From the NCBI GenBank assembly GCA_001303585.1, contig LJTT01000034.1:18977-82976 (forward strand): DNA of 64,000 bases, read 5' to 3'. How positions within the stretch are numbered: position 1 is the first letter of the stretch; every line of letters begins with the position of its first letter. This document shows, one piece after another, positions 1 through 9,273 of this stretch. The DNA is from Betaproteobacteria bacterium SG8_41. GTDB lineage: Bacteria > Pseudomonadota > Gammaproteobacteria > Burkholderiales > SG8-41. A program made the translations under genes and the position numbers. Under the pieces are notes generated by a model, which made no database searches, had not been told where the DNA came from, and was given only the letters and a program-made list of their open reading frames with translations.

Positions 1-192
1 CGGAGCCTCGAGCTCGCGCTTGTCCGACGGCGTGCCTTTTCCGAGCAACAGAAACTTGGCGGGCACCGGATGCTGCACGTTGAGGAGCAGCACCTCGGCT
101 GGCTGCGCGAGTTTCGCCGCCAACTGGATCACTTCCTGGACCGCGACCAGCGCGTGTTCGGAACCGTCGATTGGAACGAGGATTCTCAACAT
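1..192 (-). CDS. Universal stress protein (UspA family), truncated by window edge
   Basis: Reverse strand from ATG at 192 reads MLRILVPIDGSEHALVAVQEVIQLAAKLAQPAEVLLLNVQHPVPAKF, a typical UspA N-terminus. Confidence 0.8.
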   Translation of the reverse strand, partial: MLRILVPIDGSEHALVAVQEVIQLAAKLAQPAEVLLLNVQHPVPAKFLLLGKGTPSDKRELEAP

Positions 193-264
193 GGCTAAGG
201 GTAAAGGCCACTTTGTTGACGCAATTATCATGCGCCCTGTCGGCTGGAGCCGTCTTGATCTTAA

Positions 265-1185
265 TCAAGCCGCGGCGTTCCCGCCTGGCGGGGGCCGCCA
301 CGCGACCAGGGCGACGCCGAAGCAGGTGACGACGATGCCCACGATCGACAGCGCGCTCGGGACTTCCCCGAACATGAGCAGCTCCAGCCCGACGGCAAAA
401 ATTGGCGTCAGATAAACAAGGCTCGTGACGCGGGTTGCCTGGCCCCGCCGCATGAGCGTATGTAGCGCACTGACTGCCAGGATCGAGGCGCCGATCACGA
501 GGAAGGCGACGGAGCCCGCCAGCGCCCACGACCATTTCACGACGAACCCCTCCACCAGCCAGGCCAGCGGTGAGAGCACGGCGATCGTCACGGCGAACTG
601 CACCAAGGCGGCAACGCGCAAATCGACCACGGGACAGAAAACGCGGTGATAGAGCGTTCCCGCCGTGACGCCGGCCAGCGCAACCGTTACCGCCACCAGG
701 CTGCCGATACTCGCCTCGCGCACGTCCACCTTGTGCCAGACGATGAGCGCAACGCCGGCCAGGCCCGCGACAACGCCCCACCACTGGCGCGGGGAGAGGC
801 GCTCGCCCATCCAGCGCGCAGCGATGAGCGCGGTCACGAGGGGCTGCACGGAAAGGATGAGCGCGGTGATTCCGGCGGAAATGCCGAGGTATTGCGTGTA
901 GTGACTGCCGGAGAGATGCACCGCGTGCATGAGCAGGCCCCCGGCGATTACATGCCCCAGCTCCCGCCGCGATGTCGGCCAGCGCGGCTGCGTGATGAGG
1001 ACGATCGGGATGAGACACGCCAGGCCGAACGCGAACCGCAGGGTCAGGAACGTGAAGGGCGCCGCGTGCTGCAGGCCGATCTTGGTCGCAAGAAAACCCG
1101 AGCCCCAGACCGAGACGAAGTACCACGCGAGCAACGTCTCGAACGCGCGGCTTTGCAGGAAGGAGGGCTGCGGCATGGCCCGCAC
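265..1185 (-). CDS. EamA/DMT family transporter
   Basis: 306 aa, about 10 hydrophobic segments; WGSGFLATKIGL N-terminus and two EamA-like repeats. Confidence 0.85.
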   Translation of the reverse strand: MRAMPQPSFLQSRAFETLLAWYFVSVWGSGFLATKIGLQHAAPFTFLTLRFAFGLACLIPIVLITQPRWPTSRRELGHVIAGGLLMHAVHLSGSHYTQYLGISAGITALILSVQPLVTALIAARWMGERLSPRQWWGVVAGLAGVALIVWHKVDVREASIGSLVAVTVALAGVTAGTLYHRVFCPVVDLRVAALVQFAVTIAVLSPLAWLVEGFVVKWSWALAGSVAFLVIGASILAVSALHTLMRRGQATRVTSLVYLTPIFAVGLELLMFGEVPSALSIVGIVVTCFGVALVAWRPPPGGNAAA

Positions 1186-1248
1186 GAAAAAAGGCGAAGG
1201 GCGGGATTGTAACCGACGGTCGGCGACGGCGACCGCCCGCGCGCCTCG

Positions 1249-1929
1249 TCAATACGGTCGCGCGCCGAAGATTACCGGATGGAGGAAGATGAACGCGACA
1301 TAGAGCGCAATGCCGAGCCCGGGCTTTCCCCAGCCGATCTCCCCCGGCCTGAACGCGTTGCGCCCGGCGGCGATCGCGGCAAACGGAACGTGGGAGGTGA
1401 CTCTCGCAAAGCGCTGCCAGGGCTCGCCGAGCGCGCGCGCCTTGCGGCGGTCGCTCAACGCCGTGCCCCCCAGGGCCAGCAGCAGAAACGTCCCGAAAAA
1501 TAACGTCGCGGCGGCATCGCCGCGTGCGAGCAGGTGCGCCGCGGCCCACAGCGCGACGCCCCACATCATCGGATGCCGCGTTACCCGCAGGATGCCGCGG
1601 GCCGGATCACCGGCCTCGAGCAGGCGCTCCTGCCCGACTATCGTGGGGTTGCGCGCGAGCAGACCGCAGACGACCAGGATCAGCGCAAAGGGCATGACGG
1701 CGAGCGGCACGTAGCGCAGACCGGGCGCATGCCAGAGGCCTTCGTAAGGCGCCCGATTGTATGCGAACATCATCCAGCCGAGCGTCGCGAACGCAGCGGC
1801 GCTGTAGAGCGCGAGGTAGGCTCTTTCCCCCGCGGCGCGGACAAGCTCTGCGCGCAGGGGCGTGTTCGATACGACATGCGTCACCAGGAACGCCCCGCAG
1901 GCGAGGGCGAGTTGCGTCAACGGATTCAT
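1249..1929 (-). CDS. NnrU family membrane protein
   Basis: MNPLTQLALACGAFLVTHVVSNTPLR...RVTRHPMMWGVALWAAAHL; start overlaps the stop of the upstream GGDEF gene (ATGA). Confidence 0.8.
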   Translation of the reverse strand: MNPLTQLALACGAFLVTHVVSNTPLRAELVRAAGERAYLALYSAAAFATLGWMMFAYNRAPYEGLWHAPGLRYVPLAVMPFALILVVCGLLARNPTIVGQERLLEAGDPARGILRVTRHPMMWGVALWAAAHLLARGDAAATLFFGTFLLLALGGTALSDRRKARALGEPWQRFARVTSHVPFAAIAAGRNAFRPGEIGWGKPGLGIALYVAFIFLHPVIFGARPY

Positions 1930-3155
1930 CGGCTCACCTGGTTGCGACCTTTCTCCTTCGCCCGATAGAGCGCACGGTCGGCCGCTTGCGTCACTTCCTC
2001 GGGCGTTCCGAGCCGGTCGTTCCGCTCCGCGACACCAATGCTGATCGTCACGGAAACCGAGCGCTTGCCGCGCCAGCCACCGCGTTGCCGCTTGCTGCCC
2101 TTGGCCTTCTTCGGCCGGTCCGAGGCGCGCAGCGCGAGTTGATAGTCTTCCACGTTCTCGCGCAGCGCCTCGAGAAAGGGGATCGTCTCGGCGATGCTCT
2201 TGCCCGGGAACAACACCGTGAACTCCTCGCCGCCGTAGCGAAAGGCCCGGCCGCTGCCGCCCACGCGGGCGATGCGTGCCGCGACCATTTTCAGCACGTG
2301 GTCGCCGAGATCGTGCCCATACGTGTCGTTGAACTTCTTGAAGTGGTCGATGTCGAGCATCGCGATCGTGTACGTGCGCGGCAAGGCCATCAGTTGCTCG
2401 TTGAGCGCACGGCGGCTCGGCAGGCCCGTCAACTCGTCGCGGAACGCCATGCGGAACGTGTCCTGGAGGACGCCGATCGTCACCATCAACTCCGCAGCCA
2501 CGATGAAGACCGAGAAGATCGTCGAGGCGGTGACGACGTGCGCGGCGACGGCGAATGCAACGATCGCTCCCGCAAGGCTCGCGTTGATGGCCGAGCGCGT
2601 CAAAAACGTGGCGGCGATTGCGGCGAGGGCGCCGAGCGCGATGAACAGGATCGCGAGCTGCGGCAAGTGCCCGGCACTGATGGGGACCGGACCCATAAAT
2701 TTGTGGTAAGCCGCATCGACAATGCCTGTGCCGCCGCCGAAGATGATCCACGCAGTAAGCGCGGCCTGTGCCGCGAGCACCCCCAGCCGCGCCGCGCCGT
2801 GGCGGTTCAACGTGCCGCGTTCGGGAAGGAAGGCCAGCAGCCCTAGATTCAGCGGCACGAACAGTCCCAGCGCCAGATAGATCGTTCGAGCGCGCAGGCC
2901 GATCAGGCCATGCTGAAGCCAGAGCTGCTGCGCCACATAGGCGATGAGGAGGACGATGAGGGCCGCGAGCACCCGCCCGCGCTTGAACGTCAAACCCAGA
3001 GCGCCCCCTATCGCGAAGAGCACGTACGGCCCGTAGAGCTCGAGCCCTGCCAGCCAGCGCGGCAGCGCGGCACTGTAGAAGACGAAGAGGAACGCCCCCG
3101 CCAGCACCGCGGCGGGAACTGCGAGGAGTGCGAGACCCCCGAGGAGGGCGGGCAT
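1926..3155 (-). CDS. Membrane-anchored diguanylate cyclase (GGDEF)
   Basis: N-terminal TM segments; DIDHFKKFNDTYGHDLGD...RYGGEEF (GGEEF active site). Confidence 0.9.
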   Translation of the reverse strand: MPALLGGLALLAVPAAVLAGAFLFVFYSAALPRWLAGLELYGPYVLFAIGGALGLTFKRGRVLAALIVLLIAYVAQQLWLQHGLIGLRARTIYLALGLFVPLNLGLLAFLPERGTLNRHGAARLGVLAAQAALTAWIIFGGGTGIVDAAYHKFMGPVPISAGHLPQLAILFIALGALAAIAATFLTRSAINASLAGAIVAFAVAAHVVTASTIFSVFIVAAELMVTIGVLQDTFRMAFRDELTGLPSRRALNEQLMALPRTYTIAMLDIDHFKKFNDTYGHDLGDHVLKMVAARIARVGGSGRAFRYGGEEFTVLFPGKSIAETIPFLEALRENVEDYQLALRASDRPKKAKGSKRQRGGWRGKRSVSVTISIGVAERNDRLGTPEEVTQAADRALYRAKEKGRNQVSR

Positions 3156-3356
3156 TACGGCACCGTGCGCCGCACCGCAGTCGGCCGATCGAGTCCGGGG
3201 CGCATGCGGCGATTATAGCGGGAGCCGCGTTGGGAATGCCGGCAGTTTGATCGACCTGTCGCCGATGTGCGACGATCTTGCCCGCGTGACTTATGTGGGA
3301 ACGCGTTTCAGTATTACGAGTAAATTCCTACGGGTCAGGCAATTGCTAAACAGTCA

Positions 3357-3391
3357 GCGGTAAGCGGTAAGCCATGAGGGGTAAGGGGAAA
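3357..3391 (+). repeat. Degenerate heptamer array (GCGGTAA-like x5), partial inverted copy at 3433-3448
   Basis: GCGGTAA GCGGTAA GCCATGA GGGGTAA GGGGAAA. Confidence 0.6.
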
Positions 3392-3507
3392 AAGTCACGC
3401 TCCCTTACTGTTTTTTTGCACCAGGCAGCTCTTGCCGTTTACCGCTTCCAAGTAACGCGGCGGTATCCGTGAAATGCCTCGAAACGTTCCAAGGCCGGAG
3501 AAATGAT

Positions 3508-4860
3508 ATGCCCAAGTATGACTTCGATCTTTTCACCATCGGCGCAGGTTCCGGCGGCGTGCGGGCCAGCCGCTTCGCCGCCGGATATGGCGCGCGCGTG
3601 GCAGTTGCCGAGGAGCGCTACCTGGGCGGCACTTGCGTCAACGTCGGCTGCATTCCGAAAAAGCTTTTCTCCTACGCGGCGCATTTCCACGAGGACTTCG
3701 AGGACGCGGCGGCGTACGGCTGGCAGCCGATGCAGACTGCGTTCGACTGGGAGGCGCTGATCGCGGCCAAGGACCGCGAGATCCAGCGCCTGAACGGCGT
3801 TTACGAGCGGCTCCTCAAAGGCTCCGGCGTCGAGCTCTTCAATGCACGTGCAAACGTCGTCGATCCCCATACCATCGAGGTCAACGGCAAACGGGTCACC
3901 GCCGGGCATATCCTGGTGGCGACCGGAGGCTGGCCGGTGAAGCCGGACATCTCTGGTGCCGACCTTGCATTCACTTCGAACGAGGCGTTTCACCTGGCCG
4001 AGTTGCCGCGGCGCGTGGCAGTGGTCGGGGGCGGCTATATCGCAGTTGAGTTTGCATCGATCTTCAACGGTCTCGGCGTGGAGACCACGCTCATCTACCG
4101 GCGCAAGCGGCTGTTGCGCTCGTTTGACGCGGATCTCGGCCAGTTCCTGGGCGAGCAAATGGCGGCAAAGGGCATCAAAATCCGTTACGAGTGCAACATT
4201 ACGGCGATCACGCGCAAGGGCTCGCTTCACAGCGCGCTCACCGACGGCACCGTCATCGAGAGCGACGGCGTCATGCTCGCGACCGGCCGCGCGCCTAATA
4301 TCGCGGGACTTGGGCTCGAGGGCGCGGGCGTGGAGCTTGGCGCCAACGGTGCCGTCATCGTCAACGAGCATTACCAGACCAGCGTGCCGTCGATTTATGC
4401 CATCGGTGACGTGACCGACCGCCTGCTGCTCACCCCAGTGGCGCTGGCCGAGGGTATGGTCGTGGCCGACCGTCTCTTCAACAAGGGGCGCCGCCGCATG
4501 AGCTACGAGAACGTCGCCACGGCGATCTTTTCCCATCCCAATGTCGGGACCGTGGGATTGTCAGAGGAGGAGGCGCGCGCGAAAGGGCTCGATATCGTGA
4601 TCTATCGCTCGAACTTTACGCCGCTCAAGCACACGCTTACCGGGCGCCCCGAGAAATCGCTGATGAAACTTGTGGTGGACCGGAAGAGCGACCGGGTTCT
4701 GGGCGTGCACATGGTCGGACCGGAGGCAGGCGAAGTGATGCAAGGCTTTGCGGTCGCGCTCAACTGCGGGGCGACCAAGTCTCAGCTGGACGCCACCATC
4801 GGCATCCATCCCACGCTGGCCGAGGAGTTCGTGACCATGCGCGAACCCGTGGCTGGCTGA
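3508..4860 (+). CDS. gor: Glutathione-disulfide reductase
   Basis: [14 protein letters not shown], redox motif [14 protein letters not shown]-terminal [14 protein letters not shown]; start MPKYDFDLF chosen over upstream ATG at 3469. Confidence 0.88.
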   Translation: MPKYDFDLFTIGAGSGGVRASRFAAGYGARVAVAEERYLGGTCVNVGCIPKKLFSYAAHFHEDFEDAAAYGWQPMQTAFDWEALIAAKDREIQRLNGVYERLLKGSGVELFNARANVVDPHTIEVNGKRVTAGHILVATGGWPVKPDISGADLAFTSNEAFHLAELPRRVAVVGGGYIAVEFASIFNGLGVETTLIYRRKRLLRSFDADLGQFLGEQMAAKGIKIRYECNITAITRKGSLHSALTDGTVIESDGVMLATGRAPNIAGLGLEGAGVELGANGAVIVNEHYQTSVPSIYAIGDVTDRLLLTPVALAEGMVVADRLFNKGRRRMSYENVATAIFSHPNVGTVGLSEEEARAKGLDIVIYRSNFTPLKHTLTGRPEKSLMKLVVDRKSDRVLGVHMVGPEAGEVMQGFAVALNCGATKSQLDATIGIHPTLAEEFVTMREPVAG

Positions 4861-4893
4861 GTTCCTTATCCAACTACGGGTTCGTGTTCAACG

Positions 4894-4958
4894 TTCCATG
4901 TTCCAAGTTCCGGGTTCCAAGTTCCGTGTTCAAAGTTCAATGTTGGGAACTTCGTATT
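4894..4958 (+). repeat. Degenerate heptamer array GTTCNNN
   Basis: GTTCCAT GTTCCAA GTTCCGG GTTCCAA GTTCCGT GTTCAAA GTTCAAT GTTGGGA. Confidence 0.8.
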
Positions 4959-4980
4959 CATGGTTCGTCCAATCTTTTTT

Positions 4981-5071
4981 GAAACTTGAAACTTGAAACT
5001 TGAAACTTGAAACTTGAAACTTGAAACTTGAAACTTGAAACTTGAAACTTGAAACTTGAAACTTGAAACTT
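4981..5071 (+). repeat. Perfect tandem array, 13 x GAAACTT
   Basis: Direct reading; array abuts/overlaps pdxH stop codon. Confidence 0.95.
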
Positions 5072-5660
5072 AGCGGCCGCCTCGGGTACGGCGATAGAGA
5101 ATGCGGTCATGCAGCCGGTCCTCGCGTCCCTGCCAGAATTCGATCGCTTCGGGTACGAGCCGGTACCCGCCCCAGTGGGCGGGGCGCGGCACCTGGTCCG
5201 GGTAGCGCCCCGCCAGCTCGCTCATGCGCTGCTCGAGCGCCAGGCGACCGGGCACCGTTTCGCTCTGCGGCGATGCCCACGCCGAGAGTTGGCTTCCGCG
5301 CGGGCGCGTTGCGAAATAATCTTCCGATTCGCGCCGGGCGACCTTGGTCACGCGCCCCTCAATGCGCACCTGGCGCTCGAGGCTGCCCCAATAGAAGAGC
5401 AGCGTGCAGTGCGCGTTGCGGGCGAGCTCCTGCCCCTTGCGGCTGCGATAGTTGGTGAAAAAAACGAAACCCCGCGCATCGAAGCTCTTCAGCAGCACCA
5501 TGCGCGCCGACGGGCGGCCGCTGCGACTTGCGGTGGCAAGCGCGACAGCATGCGGCAATGGTTTTTCGACGGCGAGCGCGCGTTCGTACCACTCTCCGAA
5601 CTGCGCGATCGGGTCGTGCGCGACCTCGGCTTCGCTCAACGATTGAAGTTTGTCCGGCAC
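5070..5660 (-). CDS. pdxH: Pyridoxamine 5'-phosphate oxidase
   Basis: RMVLLKSFDARGFVFFTNYRSRKGQEL, FYWGSLERQVRIEG, C-terminal FWQGREDRLHDRILYRR. Confidence 0.93.
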   Translation of the reverse strand: MPDKLQSLSEAEVAHDPIAQFGEWYERALAVEKPLPHAVALATASRSGRPSARMVLLKSFDARGFVFFTNYRSRKGQELARNAHCTLLFYWGSLERQVRIEGRVTKVARRESEDYFATRPRGSQLSAWASPQSETVPGRLALEQRMSELAGRYPDQVPRPAHWGGYRLVPEAIEFWQGREDRLHDRILYRRTRGGR

Positions 5661-5765
5661 GCCGGCAATTCTACCGCGTCGGCGCGCCGCGCGTCGCCCG
5701 GCGCGAGGGTCAAGTTGGTAGAATCAGCGGTTCGTCAACGCTTACCCAGCACATCAGGAGGTCCC

Positions 5766-6353
5766 GTGCCGCGTCTCGCGCCTTTGCCCCTCGCCCCGGA
5801 ACTGAAGGATCTGGAGGCCAGCTTTGCCCGCTCGCTCGGCTTTTTGCCGAACAGCGCACTCATCATGCAGCGCAAACCAAAGCTGCTGCGGGCGTTCACG
5901 CAGCTCACGGCTGCCGTGTGGGACCCGTCGGGAGAGGTTCCCACGGGGTTCCGGCGGATCGTGGCGCACGTCGCGAGCCGCACGCACGGCTGCCATTACT
6001 GAATGGCGCACACCGCCGGGGCGTCGCTCCGGCATGGCATAGAAGAGAAGAAGCTGGACGCAGTGTGGGAGTATCGTACGAGCCCGCTCTACACCGAGGC
6101 GGAGCGCGCGGCGCTCGACTTCACGATCGCGGCCGCGTCTCAGCCCAACGATGTTACCGACGAGCTGTTCGCCAAGCTGCGGGAGCACTGGAGCGAGAAC
6201 CAGATCGTCGAAATCGTGGGCGTGATCGCCCTGTTTGGTTTCCTGAACCGCTGGAACGATACGATGGCCACGCCGCTCGAGGAAGAGCCAAGAGAGGTCG
6301 GCGAGAAGCACTTGGCGGCTCATGGCTGGAATGTCGGCAGGCATACGGGCTGA
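5766..6353 (+). CDS. AhpD-like/carboxymuconolactone decarboxylase-family putative selenoprotein (in-frame TGA at 6000-6002 read as Sec)
   Basis: SD AGGAGG then GTG start; ...ASRTHGCHY-TGA-MAHTAGASLRHG..., TGA at the second Cys of the CxxC; reading frame continues for 116 more homologous codons. Confidence 0.85.
6015..6033 (+). promoter_or_regulatory. Candidate bacterial SECIS hairpin of first AhpD-like gene
   Basis: GCCGGGGC-GTC-GCTCCGGC, 8-bp stem with one G.U pair, GUC loop, base 12 nt after the TGA. Confidence 0.7.
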
Positions 6354-6400
6354 CTCGTAGACGCACCGTACCCCTTGAACAATCCCTAAAAGGAGACCGA

Positions 6401-6994
6401 ATGCCTCGACTTGCACCGCTGCCAAGAGACACGAACCCGGAACTTGCCGAAGCGTTCCAGGCGTATGTGAAATCGCTCGGCTTCGTGCCGAACAGCGTGC
6501 TGATCATGCAGCGCCGGCCGAAACTGGTGAAGGCACTGGCGCAGCTCGCCTCGGCGATCTGGGATCCGCAAAGCGAGGTGCCGGTCAGCTTCAAGCGCCT
6601 CCTCGCCTACATGGCAAGCAAGACGCACGGCTGCCACTACTGAATGGCGCACACCGCCGGGGCGTCGCTCCGACTTGGCATACCCGCAGACAAGCTCGAT
6701 GCGGTGTGGGAGTTCCGCACGAGCCCCCTCTTCACTGACGCGGAGCGCGTCGCGCTCGAGTTTGCTATCGCGGCCGCCGCGGTTCCGAACGATGTCACCG
6801 ACGAGCTGTTCCAGCAGATGAAGCGGCATTGGTCCGAAGGCCAGATCGTGGAGATCGCGGCCGTCGTATCCCTGTTCGGGTTCATGAACCGCTGGAACGA
6901 CTCCATGGCGACGCCGCTCGAAGAGGAGCCGATCGAAGTCGGCGAGAAACACCTCGCGCAGCACGGGTGGGATGTCGGCAAGCATGCCGGCTGA
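6401..6994 (+). CDS. AhpD-like/carboxymuconolactone decarboxylase-family putative selenoprotein, tandem paralog (in-frame TGA at 6641-6643 read as Sec)
   Basis: SD AAAGGAG then ATG; ...ASKTHGCHY-TGA-MAHTAGASLRLG...; paralogous over full length to 5766-6353. Confidence 0.85.
6656..6674 (+). promoter_or_regulatory. Candidate bacterial SECIS hairpin of second AhpD-like gene
   Basis: CGGGGC-GTC-GCTCCG core stem-loop at the same offset from the TGA as in paralog 1. Confidence 0.68.
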
Positions 6995-6999
6995 GAGCC

Positions 7000-7027
7000 G
7001 TGAATCGTAAACCGCGAATCGTGAATC
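7000..7027 (+). repeat. Heptamer array (GTGAATC family) x4
   Basis: GTGAATC GTAAACC GCGAATC GTGAATC. Confidence 0.85.
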
Positions 7028-7117
7028 GAGACGCCTTCTCCTTGCCATCTTGGTATTGCACTCTCAGCGCATTCTCATTTTTGGAATAATCCTGAGAATC
7101 AGAAGAATCGGGGAGAC

Positions 7118-8230
7118 ATGTACAACATTGCGGTGCTTGCCGGCGACGGGATCGGCGTCGAGGTCATGGCAGCGGCGAAGGAGGCGCTGAACGCCGCATG
7201 CCGGCGCGCAGGCGGCCCGCGCCTCGCGTTCAGCGATTATCCGGCGGGCGCGTTGGCTTACCAGCAGACCGGAACCGCGCTGCCGGACGAAACAATCCGT
7301 GCGTGCGAGCAGGCAGACGCGATCCTGCTCGGCGCGATGGGGCTGCCCCACATCCGCTACAGGGATGGAACCGAGATCTCCCCGCAGCTCGACCTGCGCG
7401 AACATCTCGAGCTCTATGCGGGGGTGCGCCCGATCCAGCCGCTCAAAGGGCTGGCCTCCCGGCTTGCCGATCCGCGCGCGGCGAACATCGATTTCGTGCT
7501 GGTGCGCGAGCAGACCGAGGGGCTGTTCTTCGAGCGCAGGAAAACGCAAATCGAGGACGACGCTGAAGCGCGTGACGCCATGGTGATCACCCGCAAGGGC
7601 AGCGAACGCGTTTTCGACTTTGCGTTCCGTCTGGCGCAACGAAGGAAGGCGCGCGGCCGGCGGGGACGGGTGACCTGTGTGGACAAGGCCAACGTTCTCG
7701 GCTCGATGGCGTTTTTCCGGCGCATATTCGAGGAGCGCGCGAGGCATTTCGAGGACATCACGGCCGACAGCGCGTACGTGGACGCGATGGCGCTCAATCT
7801 CGTCATGAAGCCCTGGGACTACGACGTGCTGGTGACGGAGAACCTGTTCGGCGACATTCTCTCGGACCTGAGCGCGGGGCTCGTCGGCGGCATGGGGATG
7901 GCGCCGTCGGGCGATATCGGGGACAAGCACGCGCTGTTCCAGCCGGCGCATGGCTCGGCGCCGGATATCGCCGGCACCGGGCGCGCCAATCCGACCGCGA
8001 TGTTGTTGTCGGCGGCGATGATGCTGGAATGGCTCGGCGACCGTCACGGCGACGCGGCGGCGCGCAGCGCAGCCGCGTTGCTGCATGGTGCTATCGGGCG
8101 GGCCTTTGCCGAAGGACGGGCGCTGCCCTACGAATTCGGCGGCACCAGCAGCACGGCGGACATTACCCGTGCTGTGATCGCGTCACTTGCAACTGATGAC
8201 GCGACGGCTGCGGGCGCTCGAAAAGGGTGA
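7118..8230 (+). CDS. Isocitrate/isopropylmalate dehydrogenase family protein (3-isopropylmalate dehydrogenase-like)
   Basis: LAGDGIGVEVMAAAKEAL; DKANVLGSMAFFRRIFEE; ENLFGDILSDLSAGLVGGMGMAPS. Confidence 0.9.
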   Translation: MYNIAVLAGDGIGVEVMAAAKEALNAACRRAGGPRLAFSDYPAGALAYQQTGTALPDETIRACEQADAILLGAMGLPHIRYRDGTEISPQLDLREHLELYAGVRPIQPLKGLASRLADPRAANIDFVLVREQTEGLFFERRKTQIEDDAEARDAMVITRKGSERVFDFAFRLAQRRKARGRRGRVTCVDKANVLGSMAFFRRIFEERARHFEDITADSAYVDAMALNLVMKPWDYDVLVTENLFGDILSDLSAGLVGGMGMAPSGDIGDKHALFQPAHGSAPDIAGTGRANPTAMLLSAAMMLEWLGDRHGDAAARSAAALLHGAIGRAFAEGRALPYEFGGTSSTADITRAVIASLATDDATAAGARKG

Positions 8231-8361
8231 TGAGTAATGGTGATGAGGTGATGGTGATGAATGATGGTGATGGAAAAGCATCTTAGGAAAGCCCCGGCAC
8301 GCATTGCCGGCACCTATCACTATTTTTCATCACCCGTTCTCATCACCCGTTCTCATCACCA
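8226..8361. repeat. Inverted pair of GGTGATGA-type arrays at convergent junction
   Basis: Left arm GGTGATGAGTAATGGTGATGAGGTGATGGTGATG, right arm CATCACCCGTTCTCATCACCCGTTCTCATCACC. Confidence 0.85.
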
Positions 8362-8370
8362 GCAAGTCTT

Positions 8371-8964
8371 TCAGCTGATGATCTGCCAGGTGCCGTCCCC
8401 GGTCTGGCAGGCCTGGCCTTTTCCGGTCTCGCTGCGGCCGCCGTGCGTCGTCCTCAGATTGAATTCGCGACACGGGTGTCCGCTGCGCGCAAACCCTCTG
8501 ATCGGTGTGAGGAGATAGGTCGTGCCGGTGTCCGGGTTGGACCACCGGACGCGCCGGTTGTCGCCGGCCAGCTCGAGCGCGTGGCCCATGCAGGCGCGGT
8601 CCGCATTGTCGAGATCACGACCGATCTGGGCGCCGATCACCGCGCCCGCAACCGTGCCGATCACGATCGCGACGTCGCGGCCGCTGCCCTTCCCGATCTG
8701 CGAGCCAACGGCACCGCCCACGACGCCGCCTACCGCGGCACCCACGGCCTCGCGATTGCATTGACCTTGCACGACGCCATAATCCTTGTCCCACCGCCTG
8801 CCGCTGTAACCGGTGTAATACGGGTCGTTTTTCTTGCGCCAGCCGTGCGCGGGCGCCCAGGGCGGCGGATCGCCGTAGACGTTAACGGGCAGCACCACAG
8901 CCAGCGCAGCCGCAGCCAATGTAGCGGCCGCCACAAAACCCTTAACCGATATCGGGGCGCTCAT
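8371..8964 (-). CDS. Glycine-zipper 2TM domain protein (secreted)
   Basis: Signal-like N-terminus; AVGAAVGGVVGGAVGSQIGKGSGRDVAIVIGTVAGAVIGAQIG. Confidence 0.8.
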   Translation of the reverse strand: MSAPISVKGFVAAATLAAAALAVVLPVNVYGDPPPWAPAHGWRKKNDPYYTGYSGRRWDKDYGVVQGQCNREAVGAAVGGVVGGAVGSQIGKGSGRDVAIVIGTVAGAVIGAQIGRDLDNADRACMGHALELAGDNRRVRWSNPDTGTTYLLTPIRGFARSGHPCREFNLRTTHGGRSETGKGQACQTGDGTWQIIS

Positions 8965-9273
8965 GCGTAGCCTCCAAAATGAACTTCGCTAGTGAAATCA
9001 TAAGGCATTGAACCGCCTGTTTTTATCTGCGGGTCGGGAAGCTTTGACTACCCGTGACAAGCGGCACGTTTTCCGTGTTGCGTGAATGCCTCACGGGTTC
9101 ATCCGCCGTGGCATTTGTCTCGCTCCGCGGTATTCTTTATCGGCCGGAGGGAGGCGCGCCGGAGGACAATAACGGACCGGGAAGACGACCAAGAACCGGC
9201 CCCGGTGCAGGCCGCAGATGGAGCGTTTCGCGCGTCGTGGGAACGACCAGAAACGCGAGTGGGGGAGAAGTCG

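Noticed and set aside
646-1212. 188-aa plus-strand ORF
   Set aside because: Antisense to the EamA transporter; highly charged shadow ORF.
1761-2846. 361-aa plus-strand ORF
   Set aside because: Antisense to the GGDEF gene; low-complexity Arg/Asp-rich composition.
3439-4536. 365-aa minus-strand ORF
   Set aside because: Antisense to glutathione reductase.
4981-5071. CRISPR array
   Set aside because: Contiguous 7-nt tandem repeat with no spacers. The same applies to the other arrays.
5766-6994. AhpD-like genes as pseudogenes with nonsense mutations
   Set aside because: Both paralogs keep an otherwise intact frame and have TGA at exactly the redox Cys column. An identical nonsense change twice, plus a third in peroxiredoxin, is better explained by Sec.
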